In this document: positions 1-7,442 of the stretch, in pieces
Layout of the letters: each line of letters begins with the position of its first letter
Numbering within the stretch: position 1 is the first letter of the stretch
From: Lachnospira sp. UBA4285
GTDB taxonomy: Bacteria; Bacillota; Clostridia; Lachnospirales; Lachnospiraceae
DNA: 16,482 nucleotides
Reading direction: 5' to 3'
Assembly (NCBI GenBank): GCA_002394965.1
Contig: DGVL01000090.1
Location: 709-17,190 of the forward strand
Translations under genes and position numbers: made by a program
Notes under the pieces: model-generated
Databases searched by the model: none
Told to the model about the DNA's origin: nothing
The model's input: only the letters and a program-made list of their open reading frames with translations

Positions 1-752
1 GGGAGGGAAATCCCACGCCGCGCGTGGTGGAGACGCCGTCGGGGATGCTCAATGCGATCGGTCTTCAGAACCCGGGACTTGAGACGTTCCTGGAGCGGGA
101 CGTGCCGTTTCTGCGGAAATTCAACACGAAGATCATCGTCAATGTCTGCGGGCACTCCGAGGACGAGTATGTGGAGTGTGTGAGGAGACTTTCTGAGGCG
201 GACGTGGATCTTCTGGAGATCAACATCTCCTGCCCGAACGTGAAGGCGGGCGGCATTGCGTTTGGAACTGTGCCGGAGGTGGCGCAGCGCATCACGAGGC
301 GCTGTAAGGAGGCCGCCAGGCAGCCGGTGATCATGAAGCTCTCTCCGAACGTGACGAGTATCGCCGAGATGGCGAAAGCCGTTGAGGCGGGCGGCGCCGA
401 CGGCATCTCGCTCATCAATACGCTGACGGGCATGAAGATTGATGTGAAGACCCGCACTTTCGCGCTGGCCAATAAGACCGGCGGGCTCTCCGGTCCGGCA
501 ATTCACCCGGTCGCAGTGCGCATGGTCTACGAGGCGGCGCACGCGGTGAAGATTCCCATCATCGGCATGGGCGGCATCGCGACGGCTGAGGACGCTCTGG
601 AGATGATCCTTGCCGGCGCGACGTGTGTTGCCGTCGGAACTGCGAATTTCCGCGACCCGGCAGCGAGTGTCAGGGTGGTGGACGGCATCCGGGATTACCT
701 GGAGCGGACGCACACGGCCGACGTGAAGGAACTCATCGGCGCGGTTAGGTAA
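1..752 (+). CDS. pyrD: Dihydroorotate dehydrogenase B, catalytic subunit (5' end missing)
   Basis: This is the FMN enzyme that oxidises dihydroorotate to orotate in pyrimidine synthesis. The reading frame is open from base 3 and enters the window mid-gene: residues EGNPTPRVVE precede the first possible internal start (GTG at 24), and they belong to the conserved family sequence, so the GTG is not the true start. About 60 residues are missing, judged against the usual 300 or so. The conserved TPSGMLNAIGLQNPG segment is visible. INISCPN carries the catalytic Cys (codon 231-233), which marks a class 1 enzyme, and IGMGGI and GTANF form the C-terminal FMN-phosphate site. The class 1B form normally pairs with the iron-sulfur/FAD subunit PyrK and uses NAD+; pyrK would be expected just upstream but is outside the window. 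pyrE follows after 42 nt. Function is firm; the 1B subtype comes from sequence resemblance and lineage. Confidence 0.96.
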   Translation, partial: EGNPTPRVVETPSGMLNAIGLQNPGLETFLERDVPFLRKFNTKIIVNVCGHSEDEYVECVRRLSEADVDLLEINISCPNVKAGGIAFGTVPEVAQRITRRCKEAARQPVIMKLSPNVTSIAEMAKAVEAGGADGISLINTLTGMKIDVKTRTFALANKTGGLSGPAIHPVAVRMVYEAAHAVKIPIIGMGGIATAEDALEMILAGATCVAVGTANFRDPAASVRVVDGIRDYLERTHTADVKELIGAVR

Positions 753-794
753 AGAGGCAGGAAAACAGAGGTCAGGAGAGAAGAGGACAGGCAG

Positions 795-1481
795 ATGGAA
801 CAGTACAAGCAGGACTTCATTCACTTTATGGTACAGTGCGATGTGCTGCGTTTCGGCGATTTCACGCTGAAGAGCGGCCGGAAGTCGCCATTTTTCATGA
901 ACGCGGGACTTTACGTGACGGGCAGTCAGCTCACGGCTCTCGGCGAATTCTACGCGCAGGCGATCCACCGCGAATTCGGCGACGACTTCGATGTGCTCTT
1001 CGGACCTGCGTACAAGGGGATTCCGCTCTCGGTCGCGACGGTCATTGCCTACAGCCGCCTCTATGGCCGCGATATCCGCTACTGCAGCAACCGCAAGGAG
1101 GCGAAGGACCACGGCGACGCCGGAATCCTGCTCGGCTCCCCGCTGCACGACGGCGATCGCGTGATGATGATCGAGGACGTGACGACTTCCGGCAAGTCCA
1201 TCGCTGAGACGGTCCCGATCCTGCGCGCGCAGGCGGACGTAAAGATCGCCGGCCTGATGGTGTCTTTAAACCGCATGGAGCAGGGACTGTCCGGAACCGG
1301 AAAGAGTGCGCTCGATGAAATCCATGACCGATATGGCTTCTCGGCCAGATCGATTGTCACGATGCAGGAAGTCGTGGAGGCGCTTTGGAACCGGGAAGTG
1401 GACGGCCGGGTCGTGATCGATGATGACATGAAGAAGGCACTGGACGCGTATTATGCGCAGTACGGCGTGAGATCTGTGTAA
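795..1481 (+). CDS. pyrE: Orotate phosphoribosyltransferase
   Basis: This cytoplasmic enzyme joins orotate to PRPP to give OMP. At 228 residues it is a normal size for the longer clostridial form. FFMNAGLY lies near the N-terminus, and FGPAYKGIPL holds the conserved Lys74. The flexible catalytic loop NRKEAKDHG holds Lys101, Lys104 and His106. The PRPP-binding motif MMIEDVTTSGKS has its acidic pair at Glu127-Asp128. The ATG at 795 is preceded by AAGAGGA (781-787) at good spacing. The gene lies 42 nt after pyrD and 2 nt before the next gene, so all are probably co-transcribed as the end of a pyr operon. No promoter or attenuator is visible in the pyrD-pyrE gap. Confidence 0.96.
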   Translation: MEQYKQDFIHFMVQCDVLRFGDFTLKSGRKSPFFMNAGLYVTGSQLTALGEFYAQAIHREFGDDFDVLFGPAYKGIPLSVATVIAYSRLYGRDIRYCSNRKEAKDHGDAGILLGSPLHDGDRVMMIEDVTTSGKSIAETVPILRAQADVKIAGLMVSLNRMEQGLSGTGKSALDEIHDRYGFSARSIVTMQEVVEALWNREVDGRVVIDDDMKKALDAYYAQYGVRSV

Positions 1482-1483
1482 AG

Positions 1484-1837
1484 ATGAAGAGCAGACCGGA
1501 AAAAATAGAGAACATAAAAAAGACAGGCAAAGGGGACAAGATTCCGTTCTCGGCCAAAAAGGCGGCGCGCAGAGGCCTGATCTCCTGTGGGCTTCTGGCA
1601 GGGGCGCTGGCGCTTTTCACTGCCGCGATCGTGCTTTCTTTTTACAGTCAGGGACAGGGCGGCCGGCTGGTTGGCGTACTCGGTCTTGTGAGTTTTGCCG
1701 CCGCAGCCTGCGGCTGTGTGTACGGCTTCTCAGGCTTTCGGGAGGAAGACAGGCGATACGGCGCCTGCACGGCCGGAGCCATCGGCAACGGCCTGGTACT
1801 GCTGGTTGAATTGTCTCTGTGTCTGCTGGGGATGTGA
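1484..1837 (+). CDS. Small three-helix membrane protein, DUF6142-like
   Basis: This 117-residue protein has unknown function. Residues 1-30 are basic and rich in Lys and Arg, which suggests a cytoplasmic N-terminus. Three hydrophobic segments follow at about 31-53, 62-85 and 95-116, the last reaching the C-terminus. The FREED turn between helices 2 and 3 is charged. There is no signal peptidase site and no catalytic motif. The general layout recalls the DUF6142 family that I associate with Lachnospiraceae; this is from memory and not from a search. The ATG lies 2 nt after the pyrE stop with no good Shine-Dalgarno site, so translation is probably coupled to pyrE. The M29-like peptidase starts 3 nt after its stop. 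Its constant company with pyrE and the peptidase is the only clue to its role. Confidence 0.78.
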   Translation: MKSRPEKIENIKKTGKGDKIPFSAKKAARRGLISCGLLAGALALFTAAIVLSFYSQGQGGRLVGVLGLVSFAAAACGCVYGFSGFREEDRRYGACTAGAIGNGLVLLVELSLCLLGM

Positions 1838-1840
1838 AGA

Positions 1841-3910
1841 ATGTTTGAGGATAACCTGGAAGAAAGAATCAGCCTCGCTGAGGAGAGGCTCAGGGAATTT
1901 GCTTCTGACACAGCTGGGAGGCCGGATCCGACGTCCCGATGGATCGGTGGGACGTCGCGGTTTCTCCTGAAGGTGTTTGAAACGGGAAAGGAACTGAAAG
2001 ACGGCACGTGGGGCCGCCTTTCTCTGACCGCGATGCGGGAGAGAAACCGGGTGCTCTATGAAGGGGTGCTTCCCGGCGCGTATGAGAAGAGCTTCGTGAA
2101 TCCGGCTGTAGCCTGCGCGGCTTTTGGAGAGAAGAAGGGACAGGTTATATCCGCTCTCTCCTATGAACTACTGGGGACGATCGGCTGGGTGTTCGAGGGG
2201 AAGACCGCTTTTGCCCTGGCGCCGGCCGAGACGTTCCTTGAGATGGCGTGCGCCGTGAAGGGCGATATGAACAGAGTTTCGACGGAACAGCTGCGGGACA
2301 TCTTCTACTGGTTCGTATCGGACACGAGCGACGATTATATTGAGGACCGGACGGCGGACATGCTGGTTCCGGGACACGCGCCCTTCGCCGGGTGGATTCG
2401 CGATTGTGATTTCACGGACCTGCGGTTTCTCTACCGGACCGGTGAGTATGTGACGCCGGATCAGGAGCGCCTGGCAGCTGCGCTGAACGGCCTTGACGCA
2501 GAGCAGATCGCGAAGATGGCGTCTGCCTTTACGGAAGGGTACAGGCGCGGGTTTGAGCTTGGCCGCAAGGACCTGTCAAAGAAACACACGGTGAGCATCC
2601 GGTACGAAGCCGGTTTTGAGCGGCTCGTGGCTGAGGAGATCAGACAGTTTCGGGCGTTGGGGCTTGAGACGACGATTTACCGCTCGGCGGTGAGTCTTGT
2701 GAGCCGGCAGATGGATGCGAGGGTCGGATTCTTCGGGGCGCGGCCAAACCGGCAGATGGAGTACGACCACCGGTATGACGACGCCCTGGTGCTGGACGCG
2801 GCATTCGTCGAGAGAAAGCTGGGGGCGCTCACGCACGCATACGAACTGTACAAGGATGAGGCCCTCGCATTCGGCGGCCCGGCGGTGATGGAGACTTTCG
2901 GACAGACACCCTTTTCGCCGTGCACCTGCCCCGTGGCGCCGGTCAGGAGCAGTGTGCAGCTGAAGCTCGACCGGAAACTTCGCGCTGCGGCGGGGGAAAT
3001 AACGAACCGGTACATCCCGGGAGAGCAGAGGAGCTTCACGATCATCGCCTGGCCGACGCCCCAGATCGGCCCGGATTTTGAGAAGATTCTCGCGGACACC
3101 GTCCGGCTGAACACGCTGAGCAATGCGCTGTACGGAAAGGTTCAGCAGAAGATAACCGAGGCACTCAGCGGAGCCGCGTATGCTCTTGTCAGAGGGGCCG
3201 CCGGAAATTCGACGAATCTTCGGGTGAGCCTGTACCCGGTGTCGGACAGCAGGACCCAGTCCTCATTTGAGAACTGCCTGGCGGATGTGAACATCCCGGT
3301 CGGGGAAGTCTTCACGACGCCGGTATTAAAGGGGACAAGCGGCGTGCTGAACGTCAGCCGCGTCTACCTGAACGGACTCCGCTTCGATGATCTGACGATC
3401 ACCTTTGAAGACGGGATGGTGAGCGGATACGCCTGCAGCAACTTCCAGACGGCAGAAGAGGGAAAGGCGTACTTCAAAGAGAATGTCCTCTTTGGAAATA
3501 CGACGCTGCCGATGGGAGAATTCGCCATCGGGACGAACACGGAGGCCTATGCATTCGGGAGGCGCTACGGGATCGAAGGGAAACTTCCGATTCTCATCGC
3601 GGAGAAGACGGGGCCGCACTTCGCGCTGGGCGACACCTGCTACTCGCATGAGGAAGACAATCACATATACAATCCGGACGGGCGGGAGATCATCGCGCGC
3701 GAGAACGACTTCAGCCGCAGACGCGTAAAAGATCCGCAGGACGCGTATTTCAATTGTCATACGGACATCACGATCCCCTATGATGAGATCGGGGAGATCA
3801 CGGCGGTCTGGCCGGACGGCAGACGCGTGACGATCATCCGGGACGGGCGCTTTGTGCTGCCGGGGACGGAAGTCCTGAATGCCCCGCTGGACGCATTGCG
3901 CGAGGCTTGA
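1841..3910 (+). CDS. M29-like (thermophilic-type) metallo-aminopeptidase with a long N-terminal extension
   Basis: This 689-residue protein is probably a cytoplasmic metal-dependent aminopeptidase. The C-terminal part, from roughly residue 270-300, matches the M29 (AmpS/AmpT/PepS) pattern. Glu489 lies in VGEVFTTP, Glu560 in MGEFAIGTN, His593 in GPHFALGD, Tyr601 shortly after, and the His640-x-Asp642 pair in CHTDITI. These fit the family's two-metal ligands and catalytic residues in order and approximate spacing. Typical M29 enzymes have about 410 residues, so about 270-300 extra residues precede this domain. That part is soluble and mostly helical by composition, and I do not recognise a domain in it. 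No signal peptide or membrane segment is present. The start has only a weak Shine-Dalgarno (GGGGA at 1828-1832) and is probably coupled to the upstream gene. The fold call is fairly secure, but the substrate is unknown. Confidence 0.8.
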   Translation: MFEDNLEERISLAEERLREFASDTAGRPDPTSRWIGGTSRFLLKVFETGKELKDGTWGRLSLTAMRERNRVLYEGVLPGAYEKSFVNPAVACAAFGEKKGQVISALSYELLGTIGWVFEGKTAFALAPAETFLEMACAVKGDMNRVSTEQLRDIFYWFVSDTSDDYIEDRTADMLVPGHAPFAGWIRDCDFTDLRFLYRTGEYVTPDQERLAAALNGLDAEQIAKMASAFTEGYRRGFELGRKDLSKKHTVSIRYEAGFERLVAEEIRQFRALGLETTIYRSAVSLVSRQMDARVGFFGARPNRQMEYDHRYDDALVLDAAFVERKLGALTHAYELYKDEALAFGGPAVMETFGQTPFSPCTCPVAPVRSSVQLKLDRKLRAAAGEITNRYIPGEQRSFTIIAWPTPQIGPDFEKILADTVRLNTLSNALYGKVQQKITEALSGAAYALVRGAAGNSTNLRVSLYPVSDSRTQSSFENCLADVNIPVGEVFTTPVLKGTSGVLNVSRVYLNGLRFDDLTITFEDGMVSGYACSNFQTAEEGKAYFKENVLFGNTTLPMGEFAIGTNTEAYAFGRRYGIEGKLPILIAEKTGPHFALGDTCYSHEEDNHIYNPDGREIIARENDFSRRRVKDPQDAYFNCHTDITIPYDEIGEITAVWPDGRRVTIIRDGRFVLPGTEVLNAPLDALREA

Positions 3911-3930
3911 AAAGCAGGCCGGGTTAAGGT

Positions 3931-3959
3931 TTGACGTGAGAGGGCAAAATCAGTATTAT
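3931..3959 (+). promoter_or_regulatory. Sigma-A promoter for the purE-purM-purN-purD-hisS unit
   Basis: TTGACG (3931-3936) and TATTAT (3954-3959) are separated by exactly 17 nt, each differing from consensus by one base. They lie in the only sizeable gap (73 nt) between the pyrimidine and purine genes. Transcription should start near 3966, which leaves an untranslated leader of only about 18 nt holding the purE Shine-Dalgarno GGAGG (3971-3975). That is too short for a purine riboswitch. The purE transcript can therefore be expressed independently of the upstream pyr genes. No terminator was seen before it, so read-through is also possible. Confidence 0.75.
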
Positions 3960-3983
3960 GGAGCAGACAGGGAGGTTTAGAGA

Positions 3984-4490
3984 ATGGCACAGGTAGCGAT
4001 TGTTATGGGATCTGACTCGGATATGCCCGTCATGGCGAAGGCGGCGGCTGTTCTGGATGAATTCGGCATCACCTATGAGATGCGGATCATCAGCGCGCAC
4101 CGCGAACCGGACGAGTTTTTTGAATTCGCCCGGACGGCAGAGGAAAAGGGCTTCAAGGTGATCATCGCCGGGGCCGGCATGGCGGCACATCTGCCGGGCA
4201 TGTGCGCGGCGATCTTCCCGCTTCCGGTCATCGGAATCCCGATGCACACGAAGTCTCTTGGCGGAAGAGATTCCCTGTATTCCATTGTGCAGATGCCGTC
4301 CGGCATTCCGGTCGCGACGGTTGCCATTGACGGCGCGAAGAATGCGGCGATTCTGGCGGCAAAAATCCTGGCTGTCTCAGACCCGCAGATGCTTGCGAAG
4401 GTAAAGGCGTATGCTGCGAAGCTGAAGGATGAAGTCAAGGCCAAAGACGCGAAGCTCGCGCAGGTCGGCTATAAAAACTACGACAAATGA
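3984..4490 (+). CDS. purE: N5-carboxyaminoimidazole ribonucleotide mutase (class I PurE)
   Basis: This enzyme rearranges N5-CAIR to CAIR in IMP synthesis. The 168-residue length is normal. GSDSD (residues 9-13) binds the phosphate. SAHR (37-40) contains His39, equivalent to the catalytic His45 of E. coli PurE. AGAGMAAHLPGM and SIVQMPSGIPVAT are core conserved segments. Overall resemblance is to class I, which uses the PurK product, rather than to the class II AIR carboxylases; this is inference. Two positions differ from the commonest form: SAHREPD for SAHRTPD and GAGMAAH for GAGGAAH. I believe both are seen in clostridial relatives. The strong GGAGG at 3971-3975 fixes the start. The stop overlaps a spurious in-frame upstream ATG of purM (ATGA at 4487-4490). 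Confidence 0.95.
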   Translation: MAQVAIVMGSDSDMPVMAKAAAVLDEFGITYEMRIISAHREPDEFFEFARTAEEKGFKVIIAGAGMAAHLPGMCAAIFPLPVIGIPMHTKSLGGRDSLYSIVQMPSGIPVATVAIDGAKNAAILAAKILAVSDPQMLAKVKAYAAKLKDEVKAKDAKLAQVGYKNYDK

Positions 4491-4493
4491 GCC

Positions 4494-4499
4494 GGAGGG
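4494..4499 (+). promoter_or_regulatory. purM Shine-Dalgarno site that decides the start
   Basis: GGAGGG lies 11 nt before the ATG at 4511. The longer in-frame start at 4487 would place this site inside the coding region and add eight residues (MSRRESKG) not expected in the family, so 4511 is preferred. Spacing is slightly long but workable. Confidence 0.65.
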
Positions 4500-4510
4500 A
4501 GAGCAAAGGT

Positions 4511-5536
4511 ATGGATTACAAGACAGCAGGGGTGGATATTGAAGCCGGCTACAAGTCGGTCGAGCTGATGAAGCAGTACGTCGCAAAGACGGTGCGCCCG
4601 GAGGTTCTGGGCGGTATCGGCGGCTTCTCGGGCGCATTCTCCGCGCAGAAGTTCAAGGACATGGAAGAGCCGACGCTTCTCTCCGGCACGGACGGCGTGG
4701 GGACAAAGCTCAAGATCGCATTCACCATGGACAAGCACGACACGGTCGGCATCGACTGTGTCGCGATGTGCGTGAACGATGTGGCGTGTGCCGGCGGCGA
4801 GCCGCTGTTCTTCCTGGATTATATCGCATGCGGAAAGAACGAGCCGGAGAAAATCGCGGATATCGTCAAGGGCGTGGCGGAAGGCTGCCTGCAGTCAGGA
4901 TGTGCGCTGATCGGCGGCGAGACGGCGGAGATGCCGGGATTCTATCCGGTGAACGAGTACGACCTTGCGGGCTTTGCGGTCGGCGTCGTGGACAAGAAGG
5001 ACCTCATCACCGGGCAGAACATTAAGGCAGGCGACACGCTGGTCGGCATCGCCTCGAGCGGAGTTCATTCCAACGGCTTCTCGCTGGTGCGCAAGGTGTT
5101 CACGATCACACCGGAGTCTCTTAACACATACTATGACAGTCTCGGGAAGACGCTCGGTGAGGCGCTTCTGGCCCCGACGAAGATCTATGTGAAGGCCCTT
5201 TCTGCCGTGAAGAAGGCGGGCGTCACCATCAAGGGATGCAGCCACATCACCGGCGGCGGTTTCTATGAGAATGTCCCGAGAATGCTCCCGGACGGTATAT
5301 CCGCCATGATAAGCAAAGACAGCTATCCGGTTCCGCCGATCTTCAAGATGCTTCAGAAAGACGGCAACATCGATGAGCACGTGATGTACAACACCTTCAA
5401 CATGGGAATCGGCATGGTGCTGGCGCTGGATCCGGCAGATGTCGACAAGGCAATGGCGGCGATTGAGGCGGCCGGCGAGAAGGCCTATGTCATCGGACAG
5501 ACGCAGGCCGGAGCGAAGGAGGCTGTTGTATGCTGA
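4511..5536 (+). CDS. purM: Phosphoribosylformylglycinamidine cyclo-ligase (AIR synthetase)
   Basis: This enzyme closes FGAM to AIR using ATP, the fifth step to IMP. From the ATG at 4511 it has 341 residues, the usual size. GTDGVGTK (residues 59-66) is the hallmark N-terminal motif. Also present are MCVNDVACAGGEPLFFLDY, GGETAEMPGFY (from Gly135), SSGVHSNGFSLVR, ITGGGFYENVPRMLP and YNTFNMGIGM, in the normal order for the PurM/SelD/HypE ATP-binding fold. It sits 20 nt after purE and its last 7 nt overlap the purN start, so the four pur genes form a tight operon. In this window it supplies the AIR that PurK/PurE would carboxylate. Confidence 0.96.
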   Translation: MDYKTAGVDIEAGYKSVELMKQYVAKTVRPEVLGGIGGFSGAFSAQKFKDMEEPTLLSGTDGVGTKLKIAFTMDKHDTVGIDCVAMCVNDVACAGGEPLFFLDYIACGKNEPEKIADIVKGVAEGCLQSGCALIGGETAEMPGFYPVNEYDLAGFAVGVVDKKDLITGQNIKAGDTLVGIASSGVHSNGFSLVRKVFTITPESLNTYYDSLGKTLGEALLAPTKIYVKALSAVKKAGVTIKGCSHITGGGFYENVPRMLPDGISAMISKDSYPVPPIFKMLQKDGNIDEHVMYNTFNMGIGMVLALDPADVDKAMAAIEAAGEKAYVIGQTQAGAKEAVVC

Positions 5537-6123
5537 AGGTAGTCGTCTGTGTCTCGGGCGGCGGCACGAATCTGCAGCATATCATAGACGGCGTGGCAGA
5601 CGGCACGATCCGGAACACGAAGATCACGGCAGTCATCAGCAACAATGAAGGAGCGTACGCACTCACAAGAGCTGAAAAAGCGGGGATTCCGGCTGTCACG
5701 CTCTCCCCGAAGGATTTCCCGGACCGGGAAGCGTTTAACGCGGGGCTTCTTGCGAAGCTGCAGGAACTCGCACCGGACCTCATCGTCCTGGCGGGGTATC
5801 TCGTCCGCATCCCGGAGGCGGTTGTGAAGGCGTTTCCGCGCAGAATCATCAACATCCACCCGTCTCTCATCCCGTCCTTCTGCGGAAGAGGCTACTACGG
5901 CCTCAAGGTGCACGAGGCGACGCTTGCGCGGGGCGTCAAGGTGACCGGCGCGACGGTTCACTTTGTGGACGAGGATGTAGATCACGGTGAGATCATCCTG
6001 CAGAAGCCGGTTTACGTTGAAAAGGGTGATACGCCCGAGGTTCTGCAGAAGCGCGTGATGGAACAGGCGGAGTGGATCATTCTGCCGAAGGCCATCGACA
6101 TGATCGCAAATGGTGAGATCTGA
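5530..6123 (+). CDS. purN: Phosphoribosylglycinamide formyltransferase (GAR transformylase)
   Basis: This enzyme transfers formyl from 10-formyltetrahydrofolate to GAR, the third step of IMP synthesis. The 197-residue length is normal. SGGGTNLQ near the N-terminus binds the ribonucleotide phosphate. INIHPSLIP holds Asn108 and His110, and FVDEDVDHG holds Asp151; these match the catalytic Asn106, His108 and Asp144 of the E. coli enzyme. The SFCGRGYYG segment between them gives a five-residue longer spacing, which I recall as typical of clostridial PurN. The ATG overlaps the end of purM by 7 nt, so translation is probably coupled. purD follows after 21 nt. Confidence 0.95.
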   Translation: MLKVVVCVSGGGTNLQHIIDGVADGTIRNTKITAVISNNEGAYALTRAEKAGIPAVTLSPKDFPDREAFNAGLLAKLQELAPDLIVLAGYLVRIPEAVVKAFPRRIINIHPSLIPSFCGRGYYGLKVHEATLARGVKVTGATVHFVDEDVDHGEIILQKPVYVEKGDTPEVLQKRVMEQAEWIILPKAIDMIANGEI

Positions 6124-6144
6124 GTACGTCTAAAGGAGAAGAAA

Positions 6145-7422
6145 ATGAAAGTTCTTGTTGTCGGCGGCGGCGGCCGCGAGCATGCCATCTGCTGGAAACT
6201 GGCGCAGAGTGCCCAGGTGGACAAGATATACTGCGCACCGGGCAACGCCGGGATCGCTTCTGTCGCCGAGTGTGTGGATATCGGCCCGATGGAATTTGAC
6301 AAGCTGGCAGACTTTGCCGAGAGAAACGGCATCGGGCTGACAGTCGTCGGCATGGATGATCCTCTGGTCGGCGGCATCGTGGATGTCTTTGAGGCGCGGG
6401 GACTGCGCGTATTCGGACCCAGAAAGAACGCGGCGATTCTCGAGGGCTCGAAGGCGTTCTCCAAGGAGCTGATGAAGAAGTACCACATCCCGACGGCCGG
6501 GTACACGACGGTGCATTCGCCGGAGGAAGCCAGAGCGTACCTTCAGACGAGCCGCTATCCGATCGTGCTCAAGGCTGACGGACTGGCGCTGGGCAAGGGC
6601 GTACTCATCTGCAAGACAAAGGAGGAGGCGCTGGCCGGTGTCGACGAGCTGATGGTGGATCGCAAGTTCGGGGCGTCAGGAGACAACGTGGTCATCGAGG
6701 AATTCATGACCGGCCGCGAGATTTCAGTTCTTTCTTTTGTTGACGGGAAGACAATCAAGATCATGTCCTCCGCGCAGGATCACAAGCGCGCAAAGGACGG
6801 CGACAAGGGTCTGAATACCGGCGGCATGGGCAACTTCTCGCCGAGTCCGTTCTACACGCCGGAAGTAGATGCCTTCTGCAGGAAGTACATCTATCAGCCG
6901 ACCGTCGACGCGATGCGCGCCGAGGGCCGCGAGTTCAAGGGCGTCATCTTCTTCGGCCTGATGCTCACCGCAGACGGCCCGAAGGTTCTGGAGTACAATG
7001 CACGCTTTGGTGACCCGGAGGCCCAGGTCGTCCTGCCGCGTCTTGAGAATGACATCGTCGACGTCTTCAATGCATGCATCGACGGGACGCTGGATAAAGT
7101 GGATCTGCGCTTCTCGGATGAGGCCTGCGTCACGGTCGTTCTGGCTAGCGACGGATATCCGGTTTCGTACAAGAAAGGATTCCCGATCCACGGCCTTGAG
7201 AACTTCGAGGGCAGAAAGGGGTATTACTGCTTCCACGCCGGCACGAAATTCAATGACAAGGGCGAGATCGTGACGAATGGCGGGCGGGTCCTCGACGTGA
7301 CGGCGCTCGGGAAAGATCTGCACGAGGCGCGCGCCAACGCGTACAAGGCGACCGAATGGGTTACCTTTGAAAACAAGTACATGCGCCACGACATCGCCGC
7401 TTCCATCGATCAGGCAAAATAA
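6145..7422 (+). CDS. purD: Phosphoribosylamine-glycine ligase (GAR synthetase)
   Basis: This ATP-grasp enzyme joins glycine to phosphoribosylamine, the second step of IMP synthesis, and its product feeds the PurN encoded just upstream. The 425-residue length is normal. GGGGREH (residues 7-13) forms the N-terminal nucleotide-binding turn. KADGLALGKGV begins at Lys143, which contacts ATP. VIEEFMTGREIS, DHKRAKDGDKG and NTGGMG follow. LEYNARFGDPEAQ contains Glu283 and Asn285, the metal ligands. AAGGAG (6133-6138) lies 6 nt before the ATG. It is a single-domain form, not fused to PurM or PurN as in eukaryotes. hisS begins 20 nt after its stop. Confidence 0.96.
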   Translation: MKVLVVGGGGREHAICWKLAQSAQVDKIYCAPGNAGIASVAECVDIGPMEFDKLADFAERNGIGLTVVGMDDPLVGGIVDVFEARGLRVFGPRKNAAILEGSKAFSKELMKKYHIPTAGYTTVHSPEEARAYLQTSRYPIVLKADGLALGKGVLICKTKEEALAGVDELMVDRKFGASGDNVVIEEFMTGREISVLSFVDGKTIKIMSSAQDHKRAKDGDKGLNTGGMGNFSPSPFYTPEVDAFCRKYIYQPTVDAMRAEGREFKGVIFFGLMLTADGPKVLEYNARFGDPEAQVVLPRLENDIVDVFNACIDGTLDKVDLRFSDEACVTVVLASDGYPVSYKKGFPIHGLENFEGRKGYYCFHAGTKFNDKGEIVTNGGRVLDVTALGKDLHEARANAYKATEWVTFENKYMRHDIAASIDQAK

Positions 7423-7442
7423 AGACAGAAGGTTTTACACGC

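Noticed and set aside
4487..4510. Longer start for purM overlapping the purE stop (ATGA)
   Set aside because: It adds eight residues not typical of PurM and would enclose the Shine-Dalgarno that correctly serves the ATG at 4511.
6724..7389. A 221-codon open frame on the minus strand inside purD
   Set aside because: It is opposite the conserved ATP-grasp core of purD, with no recognisable domain and no convincing ribosome site; a composition shadow.
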